From assembly GCF_900177815.1 (NCBI RefSeq), contig NZ_FXAZ01000001.1:620001-684000 (forward strand): a stretch of 64,000 nt of DNA, written 5' to 3'. Below the pieces are notes generated by a model, which saw nothing but the letters and a program-made list of their open reading frames with translations, was not told the DNA's origin and did not search any database. Numbering within the stretch: the first letter of the stretch is position 1; each line of letters starts with the position of its first letter. The translations under genes and the position numbers were made by a program. Below, one piece after another: positions 53,251 to 61,936 of this stretch. The DNA is from Paenibacillus aquistagni (lineage in GTDB: Bacteria; Bacillota; Bacilli; Paenibacillales; Paenibacillaceae).

Positions 53251-55344
53251 TTGGATCTTAATCAGTATTTATCCATGTTTTTAGATGAAGCGAACGACCA
53301 CCTGCAAGCATTGAATGACAATATGATGGAGCTTGAAAACCAGCCTGAAGATGTCAGTATCGTACAGGTTATCTTCCGTTCGGCCCATACGCTGAAAGGG
53401 ATGTCTGCCACGATGGGCTTCGAAGATCTGGCCTCTCTTACCCATGAGATGGAGAATGTGCTGGACCTTGTGCGCAACCACCAGTTATCGATGGATGACT
53501 TTATCTTTGATACCTTGTTCAAGAGTCTTGATTCGTTAGAAGCAATGGTTGAAGATATCGCTAACGGCGGTGAAGGCAAAGCAGAGATTAAGAGCATTGT
53601 CGAATCTTTGCAATCCATCGTAAAAGGCGAACACAACAAAGAACAGCCAGCTGAAAGTCAAGAGACGACGGCTGCTTCAAGCCATGATGAGCGCTTGGAT
53701 GAGTTCCAGCTCAGCATTATCGAGCAATCCATCGAAGCAGGGATGCAGGCTGCTTATATGAAAGTAACGCTTCGAGAAGATTGTGTGCTGAAGGCGGCAC
53801 GTGCCTACATGGTGTTCCAAGCGCTTGGGGAGCAAGGCGAGATTGTAAAGTCCACGCCACCTGCGCACGAGATCGAACAAGAACAGTTCGAGCAGACCTT
53901 CTCCATTTATGCAGTTACGACCCAGACCTTAGAAGAAATCCAAAAAGCAGCAGAGCAAGTATCTGAAGTAGATTCGGTTGTGCTTCAACCTTTGACAGCG
54001 GACAATATCAAAGATTGGAACAAGCTGCTCCAAGCGGCGACAGCATCCAAAGAGGAAGTGGCCGCAGCCGCTGCGCCTGCCATTGAGAAAAAGGCGGATG
54101 ATGCACGAGTCACGGAGACTCCAGCCAAGCCAAGTGAAACCAAGAAGAAGCCGACTGGAGGCGCAGCCGCTCAAGGGAAGGGGCAGCAGCATCGCACAAT
54201 TCGCGTTGATATTGATCGCCTGGATGTGCTGATGAATCTATTAAGCGAGCTTCTTATCGATAGAGTTCGATTGGAAGATTTGGCGACAGAGTTGAAGTCG
54301 AATACCTTAACAGAGACCGTTGAGCATCTGGTGCGCGTAAGCGGTGACCTGCAGAGCATTGTCTTGAAGCTTCGCATGGTGCCGATCGATACCGTATTTA
54401 ATCGGTTCCCGCGCATGGTAAGAGACTTGGCCAAATCTTTGGATAAGAAGGTTGACTTCCAGATCTCAGGAGCGGACACAGAGCTTGATCGTACGGTTAT
54501 TGATGAGATCGGCGATCCGCTCGTCCACTTGCTTCGTAATGCGATCGATCACGGTCAAGAATCAACAGCAGAGCGTATTGAGGCAGGCAAGCTAGAAACG
54601 GGGACTGTTCATCTGCGCGCCTATCAGAGCGGCAACCACGTCTTTATTGAGATTGAAGACGACGGGAAAGGCATTAACCGCGACAATGTGCTTAAAAAGG
54701 CAATTAAAAACGGCATGCTGACTGAAGATCAGGCAAAGCTGCTTTCAGATGAGCAGGTATATATGCTGTTGTTCGGCTCCGGCTTCAGTACGGCTGAGCA
54801 GGTATCGGATATCTCAGGACGCGGAGTTGGGCTAGATGTTGTAAGGTCGAAGATCGCTTCATTAGGCGGAGAAGTTGTTGTGAAGTCTACGCTAGGCAAG
54901 GGGACGACCTTCATCGTACAGCTCCCGCTTACGCTTTCGATCCTTTCTGCGATGCTGTTCCGTCTAGGAGACGAGAAATATGCGATTCCACTCACATCGA
55001 TTGTAGAAACCGGGCTTGTTACGAAGAAGGATATTCGCAATATTCATGGCGGCATTCGCATGATCAACTACCGCGACAGCGTGATTCCGCTCGTGTCATT
55101 GAGTGCAATCTTTGAATGTCCAAGCTACACAGATGTGGATGAAGAGGAGACAGAGATCATTATCATCCGCAAGGGTGAACGGCTAGCAGCAATTGCTGTC
55201 GATGACTTTATTGGGCAAAACGAAATTGTACTTAAGCCGTTAGGCAGTTACTTGGGAACTGTCCAAGGCATATCTGGCGCCACAATTCTAGGTGATGGAC
55301 AAGTAGCGCTGATTATTGATCCCAATACGCTAATCCAATCCTAA
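53251..55344 (+). CDS. cheA: Chemotaxis histidine kinase CheA
   Basis: This 697-residue kinase phosphorylates CheY and CheB. Domains in order: P1/HPt with His46 in SAHTLKGMSAT, a P2-like response-regulator-binding region (about 155-270), an Ala/Lys-rich linker, P3 dimerisation, P4 ATPase (HLLRNAIDHG, DDGKGI and GRGVGLDVVRS) and P5 CheW-like. TTG 53251 is chosen because AAGGAGTG lies 8 bases upstream and gives the typical start DLNQYLSMFLDEAND. Confidence 0.98.
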   Translation: MDLNQYLSMFLDEANDHLQALNDNMMELENQPEDVSIVQVIFRSAHTLKGMSATMGFEDLASLTHEMENVLDLVRNHQLSMDDFIFDTLFKSLDSLEAMVEDIANGGEGKAEIKSIVESLQSIVKGEHNKEQPAESQETTAASSHDERLDEFQLSIIEQSIEAGMQAAYMKVTLREDCVLKAARAYMVFQALGEQGEIVKSTPPAHEIEQEQFEQTFSIYAVTTQTLEEIQKAAEQVSEVDSVVLQPLTADNIKDWNKLLQAATASKEEVAAAAAPAIEKKADDARVTETPAKPSETKKKPTGGAAAQGKGQQHRTIRVDIDRLDVLMNLLSELLIDRVRLEDLATELKSNTLTETVEHLVRVSGDLQSIVLKLRMVPIDTVFNRFPRMVRDLAKSLDKKVDFQISGADTELDRTVIDEIGDPLVHLLRNAIDHGQESTAERIEAGKLETGTVHLRAYQSGNHVFIEIEDDGKGINRDNVLKKAIKNGMLTEDQAKLLSDEQVYMLLFGSGFSTAEQVSDISGRGVGLDVVRSKIASLGGEVVVKSTLGKGTTFIVQLPLTLSILSAMLFRLGDEKYAIPLTSIVETGLVTKKDIRNIHGGIRMINYRDSVIPLVSLSAIFECPSYTDVDEEETEIIIIRKGERLAAIAVDDFIGQNEIVLKPLGSYLGTVQGISGATILGDGQVALIIDPNTLIQS

Positions 55345-55357
55345 TGGAGGTATGAAC

Positions 55358-55819
55358 ATGTCAGAGGAAATGAAGATTGTCGTTTTTAAGCTTGCTCATG
55401 AGGAATACGGGATTGAAGTAGATAAAGTAAAGACGATTGAACGCATGATGCCAATCACCCGTGTCCCTAAGACGTATAACTTTATCAAAGGCGTTATTAA
55501 CTTGCGTGGTGTAGTTGTTCCTGTTATGGAACTAAGCGGCCGCTTCGGCCTTTCGCAAGAAACGTACACAGACCAGACTCGTATTATCATTGTCCAAGTA
55601 GGCGAGATGGAGATTGGCTTTATCGTAGATTCTGCGAATGATGTCATTGATATTCTAGAGGACAAGATCGAGCCTGCTCCAGAAGTGGTGGGCGGCATTC
55701 AAGCAAGATACCTGCGTGGCGTCGCAAAAATAAGCGAAGAGCGCCTGTTAATCCTCTTGAACTTGTCAGAAGTGCTTCGGAAAGACGAGATTGTAAACTT
55801 AGAACAATTAGAGGTATAG
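55358..55819 (+). CDS. cheW: Chemotaxis coupling protein CheW
   Basis: This 153-residue single CheW domain joins chemoreceptors to CheA. Conserved stretches are EEYGIEVDKVKTIERMM, VINLRGVVVPVM and GLSQETYTDQTRIIIV. ATG 55358 is chosen because GGAGG (55346-55350) lies 7 bases upstream; ATG 55352 is only one base away. Confidence 0.97.
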   Translation: MSEEMKIVVFKLAHEEYGIEVDKVKTIERMMPITRVPKTYNFIKGVINLRGVVVPVMELSGRFGLSQETYTDQTRIIIVQVGEMEIGFIVDSANDVIDILEDKIEPAPEVVGGIQARYLRGVAKISEERLLILLNLSEVLRKDEIVNLEQLEV

Positions 55820-55823
55820 AGCC

Positions 55824-56444
55824 GTGGCTTTATTTGATAACCTAGGTGAATTCAAATTAGACGTCTTGCGCGAGATTGGCAACATTGGAGCTGGACACGC
55901 AGCTACCGCATTATCTCGGCTGCTGGATCGGCCAGTTGATATGGATATTCCAAAAGTAAAGCTTCTTCCTTTCGAAGAAATAGCGGAAGAAGTTGGGGGA
56001 GCGGAGCAGGTCGTTATCGCCATTTACTTTCGTGTTGAAGGCGATGCTCCCTCGCATTTGTTCTTCATGTTTGAACTAGAACCTGCGAGAAGACTCTTAT
56101 CCGAGCTTCTTCAGGTAAAGGATCTAGATGAAGACAACTTTAGCGAGATGGATATTTCGGCGTTGTCGGAGATTGGCAACATTTTAGCAGGCTCATACTT
56201 GTCGTCCTTGGCTGATTTTACTCAGCTTGCGATGTCGCCTACTGTACCTCAGCTTGCTATTGACATGGCTGGAGCGGTATTGAACTATGGCTTGATACAG
56301 TATGGCGAAATGGGAGACTGCGCGTTATTTATTGATACGAAATTCTTACAAGATGTTCGAGACATTCAGGGAACGTTCTTCCTTATCCCTGATCCAGATT
56401 CATTTGCAAAAATATTCGCAGCTTTGGGAGTGCCTATTGAATGA
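55824..56444 (+). CDS. cheC: CheY-P phosphatase CheC
   Basis: This 206-residue CheC has both phosphatase signatures, LREIGNIGAGHAATAL and LSEIGNILAGSYLSSL, each with the catalytic Glu and Asn. It dephosphorylates CheY-P and works with CheD in receptor adaptation. GTG 55824 starts 4 bases after cheW. It overlaps cheD by 4 bases. Confidence 0.96.
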   Translation: MALFDNLGEFKLDVLREIGNIGAGHAATALSRLLDRPVDMDIPKVKLLPFEEIAEEVGGAEQVVIAIYFRVEGDAPSHLFFMFELEPARRLLSELLQVKDLDEDNFSEMDISALSEIGNILAGSYLSSLADFTQLAMSPTVPQLAIDMAGAVLNYGLIQYGEMGDCALFIDTKFLQDVRDIQGTFFLIPDPDSFAKIFAALGVPIE

Positions 56445-56935
56445 TAGAGGAAATGAACGTTGTGAAAGTCGGAATGGCCGATCTGAACATATGTATCAGC
56501 GGCTCCATCCGTACAACAGGGCTTGGGTCTTGTGTAGGAGTAACGCTGTATGATCCATTGACGAAGATTGGTGGACTTGCTCACGTCATGCTCCCAAGTT
56601 CAGAGATTGCAAGAGAAGGCTCTATGAATCTTGCAAAATATGCTGACACAGCTATTCCAGAGCTTGTTGCCCGTTTGACTGAAGCGGGAGCGAGCTTGTC
56701 GCGAATGCATGCTAAGATGGCGGGAGGGGCGCAAATGTTCGCCTTTTCCTCCCAGCATGAATCGATGAGGATTGGTCCAAGAAATATAGAATCCTGCAGG
56801 GAAATGCTGCAGAAGCTTAACATTCCTCTCTATGCGGAGGATACTGGCGGTAATTACGGCAGAACAATAGAAATGTTTTGTTCTGACGGGCGTCTCAATA
56901 TTCGTAGCGTACAAAAGGGAACGAAGGATATATGA
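56441..56935 (+). CDS. cheD: Chemoreceptor glutamine deamidase CheD
   Basis: This 164-residue deamidase has the catalytic Cys in GLGSCVGVTLYD and His in GGLAHVMLP, and the motif HAKMAGGAQMF. It modifies chemoreceptors and binds CheC. It starts in the ATGA overlap with cheC. Confidence 0.97.
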   Translation: MIEEMNVVKVGMADLNICISGSIRTTGLGSCVGVTLYDPLTKIGGLAHVMLPSSEIAREGSMNLAKYADTAIPELVARLTEAGASLSRMHAKMAGGAQMFAFSSQHESMRIGPRNIESCREMLQKLNIPLYAEDTGGNYGRTIEMFCSDGRLNIRSVQKGTKDI

Positions 56936-57372
56936 TGACTGGAACGATACGATGGAACATGGTAATGGGAGCTTGCGGTTTTGTCTTCACGACATTAGTC
57001 TCGATAAGCTCCAATCTGTGGTCGACAAGTCTAATCAGAGGATTGATTGCAGGTGCAATCTGGTTCTTGCTTGGATTCTTGCTGCGCTATGCCGCGGGCA
57101 TTCTGAAAGCACCTGGGCGAGAGGAGCCCCAAGATCAAGCGGCTTACAATGCTAGCTCTAGCGGGCATAACGTCGATATGTCCACCCCAGATGAAACGGA
57201 TACGTTGAAGGATTTACTAAGAAACACACCAACTGAAAATGAGCCGAAGGCAGTTTCGCATGAAGAGCAGGAAATCAAATTTGAACCGTTGACTCCGCCC
57301 AAATTCGTGTCTAAGCTGCCGCAAGATGGCGAGCAATTGGCACAAGCTGTTCGCCATATGGCTAAAGAGTAA
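56932..57372 (+). CDS. Membrane protein of unknown function between cheD and sigD
   Basis: This 146-residue protein has two predicted transmembrane helices (about 9-26 and 36-56) and a long acidic cytoplasmic tail. The tail ends LPQDGEQLAQAVRHMAKE, probably a helix. It overlaps cheD by 4 bases and is 15 bases before sigD, so it is firmly part of the fla/che operon. Bacillus subtilis has no gene here. I do not recognise the family. The position suggests a role in motility or SigD control, which is inference only. Confidence 0.8.
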   Translation: MMTGTIRWNMVMGACGFVFTTLVSISSNLWSTSLIRGLIAGAIWFLLGFLLRYAAGILKAPGREEPQDQAAYNASSSGHNVDMSTPDETDTLKDLLRNTPTENEPKAVSHEEQEIKFEPLTPPKFVSKLPQDGEQLAQAVRHMAKE

Positions 57373-57387
57373 GGAGGCACGTGATCG

Positions 57388-58173
57388 GTGAGCGTACAAA
57401 AGAAAACGACTTGTTCTCATTTTGAGTTGTGGGTCCAATGGAAAGAACATCAGGATATTGAAGCAAAAAAACAATTAATAGAACTGTATCTGCCGATCGT
57501 AGATTTTGTATCCAATCGACTCGCGGCTGGATTGCCACGAAATGTATCAAAAGACGACCTAACAAGCAATGGCGTACTTGGCTTGATAGATGCCATTGAG
57601 AAATTCGACTATTTGCGGGGCCTTCAGTTCGAAACCTATGCGTCTTGGCGAATTCGAGGGGCGATTCTTGATTCTCTGCGTTCTGGGGATTGGGTGCCTC
57701 GATCTGTTCGCGAGAAGGCCAAGAAAATTGAAGAAGCCTATCAAGTGCTTGAACAGCAGTATTTAAGAACTGTTACTGATGCAGAGATGAGTCAGTACTT
57801 AGAAGTAACCGAGAAAGACTTTCGTACGATGGTTCAAGATGTTTCCATCATGACATTATGCTCACTTGAAGATCCGATTCGAGAAGAAGATTCTGAGATG
57901 AGAATCTCTGTTTTGGTTGACGAAACCGCTAAAAACCCGGAATATAAAGTTAATGAACATTTCCTAAAATCTTCATTGGTTGAAGCAATTGACAAATTAA
58001 CAGAAAAAGAAAGAACAGTTGTATCCTTGTTCTATTATGAAGATTTGTCTTTGAGTGAGATTGCAGAAGTGATGAGCTTATCACCTTCTCGCATCTCGCA
58101 GCTGCATTCGAAAGCAATCCTTCGCTTGCGCTCAGTGCTGGAGAAGAACAAGGCCATACTTATGGAAGCGTAA
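57388..58173 (+). CDS. sigD: Flagellar RNA polymerase sigma factor SigD (FliA)
   Basis: This 261-residue sigma-28 factor directs late flagellar, chemotaxis and autolysin genes. Region 2 has DLTSNGVLGLIDAIEKFD and FETYASWRIRGAILDSLR. Region 4 has the helix-turn-helix LSEIAEVMSLSPSRISQLH. GTG 57388 lies 10 bases after AAGGAGG. Its place near the end of a long operon means levels depend on readthrough of about 28 kb, as in Bacillus. Confidence 0.97.
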   Translation: MSVQKKTTCSHFELWVQWKEHQDIEAKKQLIELYLPIVDFVSNRLAAGLPRNVSKDDLTSNGVLGLIDAIEKFDYLRGLQFETYASWRIRGAILDSLRSGDWVPRSVREKAKKIEEAYQVLEQQYLRTVTDAEMSQYLEVTEKDFRTMVQDVSIMTLCSLEDPIREEDSEMRISVLVDETAKNPEYKVNEHFLKSSLVEAIDKLTEKERTVVSLFYYEDLSLSEIAEVMSLSPSRISQLHSKAILRLRSVLEKNKAILMEA

Positions 58174-58221
58174 GCGTTGTTAACGATAGTGTCTTATGAT
58201 CAAATAATTGGGGGGGACGCC

Positions 58222-59622
58222 ATGAGCACGACGATGATGCTGGAACAATACTTGGAAGTAAGCTTGTCTGACGATAAAATGACGGCTTACCTGCTCATCG
58301 GAGACGTAGACCAAAACATACAATTTACGGAAAATGAATTATTGCAGTTCCTTAGAAACAACCAGGTCCAGTATGGCTTGAAGGAGGAGGTGCTGCGCGA
58401 TATTGCGCGGCGCCCGCTTCTGTATACGAAAGAGCCAGTTATTGTAGCAATCGGAAAAGAGCCTGTTGATGGAACAGATGGCAAGGTTGAGTTATTGATG
58501 GTAATGAAAGGGTCTTCACGACCGTTGGAGCAAGATGACGGCAGTGTGGATTTGAAGGAAATCCAGCAGTTGAACAACGTAACGCGTGGGCAGCGTATCG
58601 CACTGCGTAAGCCAGCAACATCGGCAATCGCAGGTATCAATGTGCGTGGGGAAGAAGTTAAAGGCCGAGATGGCAAAGAGGCAAGACTGAAGCTTGGCAA
58701 AAATGTTGTGACAGATGATGAAGAAGTGGCTGCTTATGCCGCGATTGACGGACTTATCGTAAAGACAGAAGGGGATAAGCTGAATGTCTTTCCTGTGTAT
58801 GAAGTCAATGGAGATGTTGATTATCGTACCGGTAATATCGACTTCGTTGGAACAGTCGTTATTCGCGGCAATGTGCTGACCGGCTTTCGAATTAAGGCTG
58901 CAGGAGATATACGCGTCATTGGCGGCGTTGAAGGGGCTCAGCTGGAGGCACAAGGCTCCATTGAAATCTCTGGAGGTATCATCGCTGGGCACAAAGGAAG
59001 CATTCAGGCGGGTCAGCAGATCAAATGCTCTTTTGTTCAAGAGGGCAATCTGAGCGCAGGGACGGATATTATTGTCTCGCAAAGCATTCTCCACTCAAAT
59101 GTTCGCGCTTCCAAACAAGTCATCTGCAATGGGACGAAGGGACTTATCGTGGGAGGCAGGATCCAGGCTGGAGAGCGCGTTGTAGCTAGAACGATAGGCA
59201 ACAGCACTTCAACCCAGACGACTATAGAAGTAGGGGTACTCCCTGAGCTTAGAAATGAGCTGAATGAACTGCGTCAGCGATATAGAACGACGACAGAAAG
59301 CCTGGATAAGACAGAAAAAGCATTGACCCTGCTGGATAAGCTTGCAGCTGCTGGCCAACTGACCGAAGATAAGATGCAGATGCGGCTTAAGCTGAACATT
59401 ACGAAGAAAAGTGTTGTGCATGAACAAACGGATATTCGAGAACGTATATATGAGTTAGAGAAGGCTCTGGAGGGTTCAAATGATGCGCGAGTGGATGTGC
59501 ATCAGCTTATATATGGAGGCAGCAAGATGGTAATTGGCCGCTATACCCGCTATGTGAAGGATGTTAGCAAGCATGTGTCCTTCCGATTTATCGATGGCGA
59601 GATTATGATGGTCTCTCTGTAA
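58222..59622 (+). CDS. DUF342 (FapA family) protein
   Basis: This 466-residue protein matches the FapA/DUF342 family: an N-terminal region, a central beta-helix of repeats (about 160-370: VNGDVDYRTGNIDFVGTV, IKAAGDIRVIGGVEGA, LEAQGSIEISGGIIAGH) and a C-terminal coiled coil (about 370-430). Relatives in Vibrio influence flagellar assembly and polarity. ATG 58222 follows a G-rich RBS by about 6 bases. It is the gene right after sigD, the place of swrB in Bacillus subtilis. Confidence 0.88.
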   Translation: MSTTMMLEQYLEVSLSDDKMTAYLLIGDVDQNIQFTENELLQFLRNNQVQYGLKEEVLRDIARRPLLYTKEPVIVAIGKEPVDGTDGKVELLMVMKGSSRPLEQDDGSVDLKEIQQLNNVTRGQRIALRKPATSAIAGINVRGEEVKGRDGKEARLKLGKNVVTDDEEVAAYAAIDGLIVKTEGDKLNVFPVYEVNGDVDYRTGNIDFVGTVVIRGNVLTGFRIKAAGDIRVIGGVEGAQLEAQGSIEISGGIIAGHKGSIQAGQQIKCSFVQEGNLSAGTDIIVSQSILHSNVRASKQVICNGTKGLIVGGRIQAGERVVARTIGNSTSTQTTIEVGVLPELRNELNELRQRYRTTTESLDKTEKALTLLDKLAAAGQLTEDKMQMRLKLNITKKSVVHEQTDIRERIYELEKALEGSNDARVDVHQLIYGGSKMVIGRYTRYVKDVSKHVSFRFIDGEIMMVSL

Positions 59623-59655
59623 TATTCCATGAGACTCAGTGATTGAGGTGATCCC

Positions 59656-59979
59656 ATGAATATGAAGCCAGTCGAACTGCAAATTGCCATTCCGCGGACA
59701 CAAGAAGTATCCACGCTTCATCAGCAGATGCAGCATCGGATGATGGCGGATCAGACCGTGTTAAATGAGCAGGCGGAGAAGCTCACGGAAGCGCTTCGCA
59801 AACGTAATGAGAAGCTTCAAGAATCCACTGAGGGACGCATTCATGATGAGGAGCATAAGCAGCAGTCGAAGAATGATCAGCCGAAGGGGCAGAAGGCAAG
59901 CGATGTTTCGGAGGAACAGGATCAAAGTGTGCCTGCCGAGCACCCCTACAAGGGAAAACACATTGATTTTTCGGTATAG
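59656..59979 (+). CDS. Small charged helical protein of unknown function
   Basis: This 107-residue soluble protein has a conserved-looking N terminus (VELQIAIPRTQEVSTLHQQ), a long Gln/Glu/Lys-rich helix and disordered middle, and a distinctive C-terminal end YKGKHIDFSV. RBS GAGGTGAT precedes the ATG. It lies at the end of the fla/che operon, 33 bases after the DUF342 gene. No domain is recognised. Confidence 0.75.
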   Translation: MNMKPVELQIAIPRTQEVSTLHQQMQHRMMADQTVLNEQAEKLTEALRKRNEKLQESTEGRIHDEEHKQQSKNDQPKGQKASDVSEEQDQSVPAEHPYKGKHIDFSV

Positions 59980-60010
59980 TCATTGACACATAATTATGAA
60001 TGCAAGGATG

Positions 60011-60044
60011 ACGCCGCTAACCCACTTGTTTGGGGGAGCGGCGT
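60011..60044 (+). terminator. Hairpin after the small charged-protein gene
   Basis: ACGCCGCT (60011-60018) pairs with AGCGGCGT (60037-60044), with an inner CCCA/TGGG stem. There is no T tract, so it may attenuate transcription or protect mRNA rather than terminate. Confidence 0.45.
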
Positions 60045-60089
60045 TAGTATCCATAAATAGCAATAAGAGCGCAGAATGAGGAGAATGAC

Positions 60090-60713
60090 ATGAACGATCC
60101 ATGGATCTATCTCGTGTTGTTAGGTGCAGTTGTGATGGTATGCGGGCTACTACGCCCAAAGACAGCTAATGGCACGACAGCAATCAAGCAGGAGATTGAG
60201 GACACACTAGAGCATTATATTGAGGAAATGGCAGCGGAGAACGATAAACTGCTTACAGTAGTTGAACACATGAAAAAAGAGCAGAATTTAAGAGATGATT
60301 CGCTTCGCAAACGCATGGATCTGCTTGAAGGAAAAATAGCCCATCTTACTGAGAAGCAGCAGCTGCAGAATCATCATGTGGAAGCGCGCATTACCAATAT
60401 GCAGCAGCAATCGGTGCGCCAGAGGGACAAGCTCCTCCCAATGGCTGATGAGCATGAACAATCAAGGGAGACGAGTGTTTCTACAATGGAGTCCAACAGC
60501 AATGATATACATTCGAATGAGACGGAGATGAGCAGTCTCATTACAGCAGCAGAGTCAGAAGAGCTGCCGTCCATTCGCAAACGATACAAGGATATATTCG
60601 AGCTGCTTCATGAAGGCATTTCCAGCCACGATATCGCCCTCCAGCTGAATCTTCCACAAGGCGAGGTTGAAGTGATCATCCAGCTTGGATTACAGGAGGC
60701 AGAGCGTGTTTAA
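60090..60713 (+). CDS. Membrane-anchored coiled-coil protein, SwrB-like layout
   Basis: This 207-residue protein has one N-terminal transmembrane helix (about 3-20), a charged coiled coil (about 28-115), a polar linker and a C-terminal helix-turn-helix-like module (about 160-205: RYKDIFELLHEGISSHDIALQ, LPQGEVEVIIQLG). This layout and its position downstream of sigD resemble Bacillus SwrB, which promotes hook-basal body maturation. Homology is inferred from architecture and context, not shown. It overlaps the next gene by 8 bases. Confidence 0.75.
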   Translation: MNDPWIYLVLLGAVVMVCGLLRPKTANGTTAIKQEIEDTLEHYIEEMAAENDKLLTVVEHMKKEQNLRDDSLRKRMDLLEGKIAHLTEKQQLQNHHVEARITNMQQQSVRQRDKLLPMADEHEQSRETSVSTMESNSNDIHSNETEMSSLITAAESEELPSIRKRYKDIFELLHEGISSHDIALQLNLPQGEVEVIIQLGLQEAERV

Positions 60714-60918
60714 GAATCGTGAATTTTTGATTGGCCTTGGAGCAGGCATCATCATTGGAGCCTTATTGCTCCAGATGATCTGGATCGGACAGCAGCAAAC
60801 GAGAACACCGCTGACTGAGATTGAGCTCCAGCAGGAGGCTGCTAGGCAAGGATACGATCTTGTCAATAAAGACTCTAAGATTGCAGAAGATGGACAGCCA
60901 AAAGCTCCGGCTAAATGA
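60706..60918 (+). CDS. Small single-pass membrane protein
   Basis: This 70-residue protein has one transmembrane helix (about 7-27, GLGAGIIIGALLLQMIWI) and a polar tail with EIELQQEAARQGYDLV. GTG 60706 has AGGAGG (60694-60699) 6 bases upstream and overlaps the previous stop. It is the last gene before the rpsB promoter. The family is not recognised. Confidence 0.75.
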   Translation: MFKNREFLIGLGAGIIIGALLLQMIWIGQQQTRTPLTEIELQQEAARQGYDLVNKDSKIAEDGQPKAPAK

Positions 60919-60932
60919 TAGGATAAAAGAAG

Positions 60933-60961
60933 TTGCATGCTGTAGGCTGTTATGGTATATT
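60933..60961 (+). promoter_or_regulatory. Promoter of rpsB
   Basis: TTGCAT (60933-60938), a 17-base spacer and TATATT (60956-60961), with a TGG extended -10, form a good sigma-A promoter 135 bases before the rpsB ATG. Confidence 0.75.
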
Positions 60962-60963
60962 AG

Positions 60964-61085
60964 TTGACGGTGTTAATAACACACGCCGATTAATTTCGTC
61001 AAGGGTGCTTGCTGTCGTGGGCAACCGTGCGGTAAGTCTTGACGGGAGATGACATTGGCGGAGGAAAACTAACCATATTAGGAGG
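60964..61085 (+). promoter_or_regulatory. Structured 5' leader of rpsB
   Basis: The leader has GTGTT-AAT-AACAC (about 60970-60982) and a long-range repeat CGTCAAG (60997-61003) with CTTGACG (61038-61044) that encloses TTGC/GCAA. It ends at the AGGAGGTG RBS of rpsB. It is a candidate S2 autoregulatory leader; this has not been tested against known families. Confidence 0.45.
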
Positions 61086-61095
61086 TGTAGTGAAG

Positions 61096-61800
61096 ATGGC
61101 AGTTATCTCCATGAAACAGCTTCTAGAAGCTGGTGTACACTTCGGTCACCAAACTCGTCGTTGGAATCCGAAAATGGACAAATATATCTTCACAGAACGT
61201 AACGGTATTTACATCATTGATTTGCAAAAAACAGTGAAAAAAGTAGAAGAGGCTTACAACTTTGTTAAGTCTATCGCAGCTGACGGCGGCACTATGCTGT
61301 TCGTTGGTACGAAGAAGCAAGCTCAAGATTCCGTTAAGGAAGAAGCAGAGCGTTGCGGCAATTACTTCATCAACCAACGCTGGTTGGGTGGTACATTGAC
61401 TAACTTCGAAACAATCCAAAAACGTGTTGAGCGTTTGAAGAGCCTTGAAAGAATGGAAGAGGACGGAACTTTCGAAGTATTGCCGAAGAAAGAAGTTATC
61501 ATTCTTCGCAAAGAGAAAGATCGTCTTGAGAAATTCTTGGGCGGTATCAAGAACATGAGAGAATTGCCAAGCGCATTGTTCGTTATCGACCCACGCAAAG
61601 AACGTATCGCAGTAGCTGAAGCTCGCAAATTGGGTATCCCAATCGTTGGTATCGTTGATACGAACTGTGATCCAGATGAGATCGATTACGTGATCCCTGG
61701 TAACGATGACGCTATCCGCGCTGTTAAGTTGCTTACTTCTAAGATGGCTGAAGCGATCATGGAAGGCAACCAAGGCGAAGAAGCGGTTGTTGAAGCTTAA
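61096..61800 (+). CDS. rpsB: 30S ribosomal protein S2
   Basis: This 234-residue S2 has the typical start [20 protein letters not shown], then [15 protein letters not shown] and [16 protein letters not shown] 61096 follows GGAGG by 10 bases; upstream in-frame starts fall in the leader and are not family-like. A terminator follows before tsf. Confidence 0.98.
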   Translation: MAVISMKQLLEAGVHFGHQTRRWNPKMDKYIFTERNGIYIIDLQKTVKKVEEAYNFVKSIAADGGTMLFVGTKKQAQDSVKEEAERCGNYFINQRWLGGTLTNFETIQKRVERLKSLERMEEDGTFEVLPKKEVIILRKEKDRLEKFLGGIKNMRELPSALFVIDPRKERIAVAEARKLGIPIVGIVDTNCDPDEIDYVIPGNDDAIRAVKLLTSKMAEAIMEGNQGEEAVVEA

Positions 61801-61819
61801 GTTATAGAACTGAAATGAC

Positions 61820-61864
61820 AAAAGGGTGGTAGGCAGGTGTTTCACCGCTCGCCGCCCTTTTTTT
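61820..61864 (+). terminator. Terminator or attenuator between rpsB and tsf
   Basis: AAAAGGG (from 61820) pairs with CCCTTTT (ending near 61862), with a further imperfect stem GGTG/CACC inside, followed by a T run. It may lower tsf expression relative to rpsB. Confidence 0.85.
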
Positions 61865-61936
61865 GGCGATATGAAGCACAATACTTAAATGAAAGCCTTA
61901 AACAGGCTTTAAATTATCAGTTGGAGGGACAATAGA

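Noticed and set aside
60970..60995. SigD-type promoter before rpsB
   Set aside because: A GCCGATTA -10-like string is present, but the TAAA -35 element at 15 bases is absent.
61123..61881. 252-residue open frame antisense to rpsB
   Set aside because: It is the complement of a highly expressed, codon-biased ribosomal gene; long antisense frames arise there by chance.
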